From positions 1-64,000 of the IMG/VR virus record IMGVR_UViG_3300006735_000013: 64,000 bases of DNA; one strand, 5' to 3'. Of this stretch, positions 61,625-64,000 are shown piece after piece; the first letter of the stretch is position 1; the number at the start of each line of letters is the position of its first letter. The notes beneath the pieces were generated by a model. That model made no database searches. It was not told where the DNA came from and worked only from the letters and a program-made list of their open reading frames with translations. Both the position numbers and the translations under genes were made by a program. This DNA is from a virus.

Positions 61625-64000
61625 CTATGCTAAAAGCTTGAACATTTTTCTTACACTAAAAGTTGAAAATCCCCAATTGGGATCATACTTCAGTCTAGCC
61701 ATATATGGCCTGTTGATGTGAACCACATCCTTGTCCGGGTCAACACCCCAACATCTAATGGTTGTTGTCTCGTTGTTATCATCAATCACCTTTACTACAT
61801 AGAAGTTCTTTCCATTCTTTGACTTTTTTAGCTTGCACTCACGCGGAATAAACCAGGTGACTCCTAGGTCTGGGTCGAATTCTGAGATGGGTGGAACATA
61901 AAGCTCATCTAGCTTATTTCTCACTCTCGGTGTGACCACTGCATTGATCGGAAATACACCAGTCAAATTGACCAAATACTCAAGCTTTTCCTCTTCCGAA
62001 AAGTCACCTTCTGGTTCGTACTTGTCTATATTTTCTAGCAGATTCTTTTCTTTCCTTGGTCTATCCACGCAAACCGCGGACCAAAAGTGCTTGAGGCCGG
62101 TGAACCTTTCGTCGATCAACTCACTCAGTGCCTGGGCCCTGCATAGAGCATCCAAGGCTTTCTTGTTTAGTTTGGAATATCTAACTTCAGGATGAAATAA
62201 AAATTCTTCAACGTTGTTGAACGGGCGGTGCTCGATGATCTGCTGAATTGCAACCTCGCCTAGTCCCTTGATCGAAGTTAGTGGCTGAACTAGGGTCTTA
62301 CCTGCATCGCTAACTTCCCAGACTGTGCCACTAGTGTTGACGTTAAGTGGCTCTACCTTATAGCCCATTGACTTTGCAGTGGAAATGGCTCTTTCTTTTC
62401 TCTTTTCTGGCTCTTTATCCAGAAATGCGGCCAGCCACTCAGCTGGATAGTAGTTGAGCAGCCAAGCACATTGAAAGGACAGAATGCAGTAAGATACCGC
62501 ATGAGACTTGTTGAAGCCGTAACCTGAAAAGTATTCAAACTTGTTCCACAGCTCTCTTGCTTCGTGAGATGGTATACCCTTCTCTAGACAACCCTTATGA
62601 AACTTGTCAAAGATCTTATCCTTCTCCTCCACTGCAGCGCCTGTTCCCTTCTTGGTCAAAAGCTTGCGGAGCTTGTTGCCCTCGTCAAGAGTCAAGTCCT
62701 TACCCAGCTTGTGAGCGAGCATCGCGATTTGTTCTTGGAAGATTAGAAAGCCGTATGTCTCTTCCGTGACCTCTCTAACAATATCATTTAGATAGTCAAC
62801 GTCGTCGGGGTTCTGCTTTGCCCCAATAAACATCTTATCCACACCAGCTGACAGTGGGCCCGGGCGATAGATACTTGTAATAGAAGCAAGGTCTGTAATG
62901 TTATCAGGTTGTGCATTCTTACAGAATGATTGGGCGCCGCCTTCTGTGAACTGAAAGATGCCGGCCCACTTGCCTTTGTGGAAGACATTCTCCCATACTT
63001 GCGTATCTTCTAGGTCAATCTTGTCTGGGTGAAGATGTTCGTTGTAAAATGCTCTAACGTCTTCGAAGCTTGGGTTCTCCACATTATGGTGCCTTTTCAG
63101 GATTCTTTCCACGGCGCCTTCCATCATGCGCAAGGAAGCTAGGCCGAGGATATCAAACTTGATAAAACCCATAGGTTCAAGATGGCGTACGTTTTGGCCT
63201 TCGCTCCAAGGTGTCTGCCTTACGCCGCCGCTATTAATTAGCGGCATCCACTTATCTAGTTGCTCACCAACAACCACACCTCCAGCATGTCGACTAGCTG
63301 ACCTGGTTTGGCCATATAGAGTTTCTACGTGTGTTTTGATGTGTGGGTATTTTTGCAAAAACTTCTGCAGTGTTTCCGAATACTGCATCAGCTCTTCAAA
63401 TGTTGGTGCATAAACCCCAGCAGTGATCCCGTGTGCTTTCTTGGCAAGAGGTGTCGCCTCGTGGACCATCTTACTGGTTACGTTGTTAACTTCGGTAAAC
63501 TCGATACCATAAAACTTTGAGATATCTTTGATCAGAGATCTTAGCTGCAACGTGTTCCAATTGGTGATCGGCACCACAACATTATCCCCCCATTCATCAA
63601 TGAGGTGTTCTTTCAGCAACATAGGGTCAGAAACATCATAATCGATATCTGGGTATCCAGATCCTCCTTTTGTCAAGAATCTCTCGAATTGCAAACCATA
63701 CTTGATTGGATCAACTTGGGTAATGCCTAACACGTAGGACACTAGAGATCCGGCCGCTGAGCCGCGGCCAGGACCAACAAGTTGTCTGTTGACGGCCATA
63801 TCCGCGATGGCCTTCATAGTCAAGAAGTATTTGGAGAAGCCTCGCTTCTCAATAACATCGACTTCGTACCTTAGTCGATTAACATAGTCCTGCCTTTCAT
63901 GTAGATCTAGAGACCTAAGACCCTCGACAGACAATGCAGCCAAGGTTTGGCCGGCTGTACTTCCTTCAGGAACCACAAACTCTGGCAGGCGTACTGTGTT
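61625..64000 (-). CDS. dnaE: DNA polymerase III alpha subunit, 5' end beyond window
   Basis: C-family replicative polymerase; at least 790 C-terminal residues are visible and the frame stays open to the edge. Palm motifs: GPGRGSAAGSLVSY, catalytic Asp pair in YPDIDYDVSD, third Asp in FIKFDILGLASLR, plus RHAGGVVV, IYRPGPLSAG, KSHAVSYC and the helix-hairpin-helix phrase IKGLGEVAIQQI. Ends with an OB-like domain. A phage carrying its own DnaE replicates independently of host PolIII alpha. Confidence 0.93.
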   Translation of the reverse strand, partial: NTVRLPEFVVPEGSTAGQTLAALSVEGLRSLDLHERQDYVNRLRYEVDVIEKRGFSKYFLTMKAIADMAVNRQLVGPGRGSAAGSLVSYVLGITQVDPIKYGLQFERFLTKGGSGYPDIDYDVSDPMLLKEHLIDEWGDNVVVPITNWNTLQLRSLIKDISKFYGIEFTEVNNVTSKMVHEATPLAKKAHGITAGVYAPTFEELMQYSETLQKFLQKYPHIKTHVETLYGQTRSASRHAGGVVVGEQLDKWMPLINSGGVRQTPWSEGQNVRHLEPMGFIKFDILGLASLRMMEGAVERILKRHHNVENPSFEDVRAFYNEHLHPDKIDLEDTQVWENVFHKGKWAGIFQFTEGGAQSFCKNAQPDNITDLASITSIYRPGPLSAGVDKMFIGAKQNPDDVDYLNDIVREVTEETYGFLIFQEQIAMLAHKLGKDLTLDEGNKLRKLLTKKGTGAAVEEKDKIFDKFHKGCLEKGIPSHEARELWNKFEYFSGYGFNKSHAVSYCILSFQCAWLLNYYPAEWLAAFLDKEPEKRKERAISTAKSMGYKVEPLNVNTSGTVWEVSDAGKTLVQPLTSIKGLGEVAIQQIIEHRPFNNVEEFLFHPEVRYSKLNKKALDALCRAQALSELIDERFTGLKHFWSAVCVDRPRKEKNLLENIDKYEPEGDFSEEEKLEYLVNLTGVFPINAVVTPRVRNKLDELYVPPISEFDPDLGVTWFIPRECKLKKSKNGKNFYVVKVIDDNNETTTIRCWGVDPDKDVVHINRPYMARLKYDPNWGFSTFSVRKMFKLLA

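Overview
The window looks like part of the genome of a large tailed bacteriophage (probably a marine-type myovirus) of a Gram-negative host. Nearly every gene lies on the minus strand, genes overlap by 1-14 bases, and many are tiny. Virion proteins, a C-family DNA polymerase, nucleotide-metabolism enzymes, tRNAs, a tmRNA and several lipobox proteins sit together. No integrase, rRNA, IS element or CRISPR array was seen. The host cannot be named from the sequence; lipoprotein signals suggest two membranes.

Left part (1-26.9 kb): an HNH endonuclease cut by the window edge, a tmRNA with a 15-residue tag, a tail-fibre-like protein, a ten-cysteine micropeptide, and a short sugar-phosphate pair (mannose-6-phosphate-isomerase-like cupin and phosphomannomutase-like HAD enzyme). 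Then come large virion-type proteins: a ligase-like/HxGH nucleotidyltransferase fusion, a zinc-peptidase fusion, a GH19-like lysozyme, two proteins sharing an IWP/Cys domain (one fused to DUF192) and a large protein with peptidoglycan-binding repeats. Between them are PurA, an NTase, a Nudix hydrolase and a YkuK-like RNase H fold protein. At 24.8-26.9 kb lies a tandem family whose members all start with MKISKK. Their N-termini, and those of many other putative virion proteins here, resemble T4 capsid-targeting propeptides.

Middle (26.9-29.0 kb): two intergenic stretches of about 550 bases, rich in CCTAC/GTAGG words, a G-run and an A-rich tract, flank the only rightward genes. This is a possible origin or control region.

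Right-middle (29-50 kb): dense small genes, mostly of one family: short proteins beginning M(K)xGDLV that look like SH3/KOW-type barrels. About 27 copies are visible. Nine lie head to tail at 42.0-43.6 kb, seven of the junctions having an identical 14-base overlap that encodes both the end of one gene and the start of the next. Other genes include Hsp20, tRNA-Pro, -Gly, -Lys and -Arg, a cytidylyltransferase, a MoxR ATPase/VWA pair, a DNA methyltransferase, a PD-(D/E)XK-like nuclease, UV endonuclease UvdE and an Smr-domain fusion. Most clusters begin with a clear sigma70 promoter (TTGACN-N17-TATAAT type).

Right end (50-64 kb): virion-type proteins, glutaredoxin, GroEL, ClpP, an acidic Met/Asp-rich protein, a sigma-region-4-like protein, an IMPDH/GMP-reductase-family enzyme, dUTPase, a YkuD-like protein and DnaE (cut by the window end). 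Many left-side and some right-side transcription units instead carry an ACTATTTA box just upstream, perhaps a late promoter. Together the genes suggest a phage that remodels nucleotide pools, brings its own protein-quality-control set (tmRNA, ClpP, GroEL, Hsp20) and probably packages many accessory proteins in its head.
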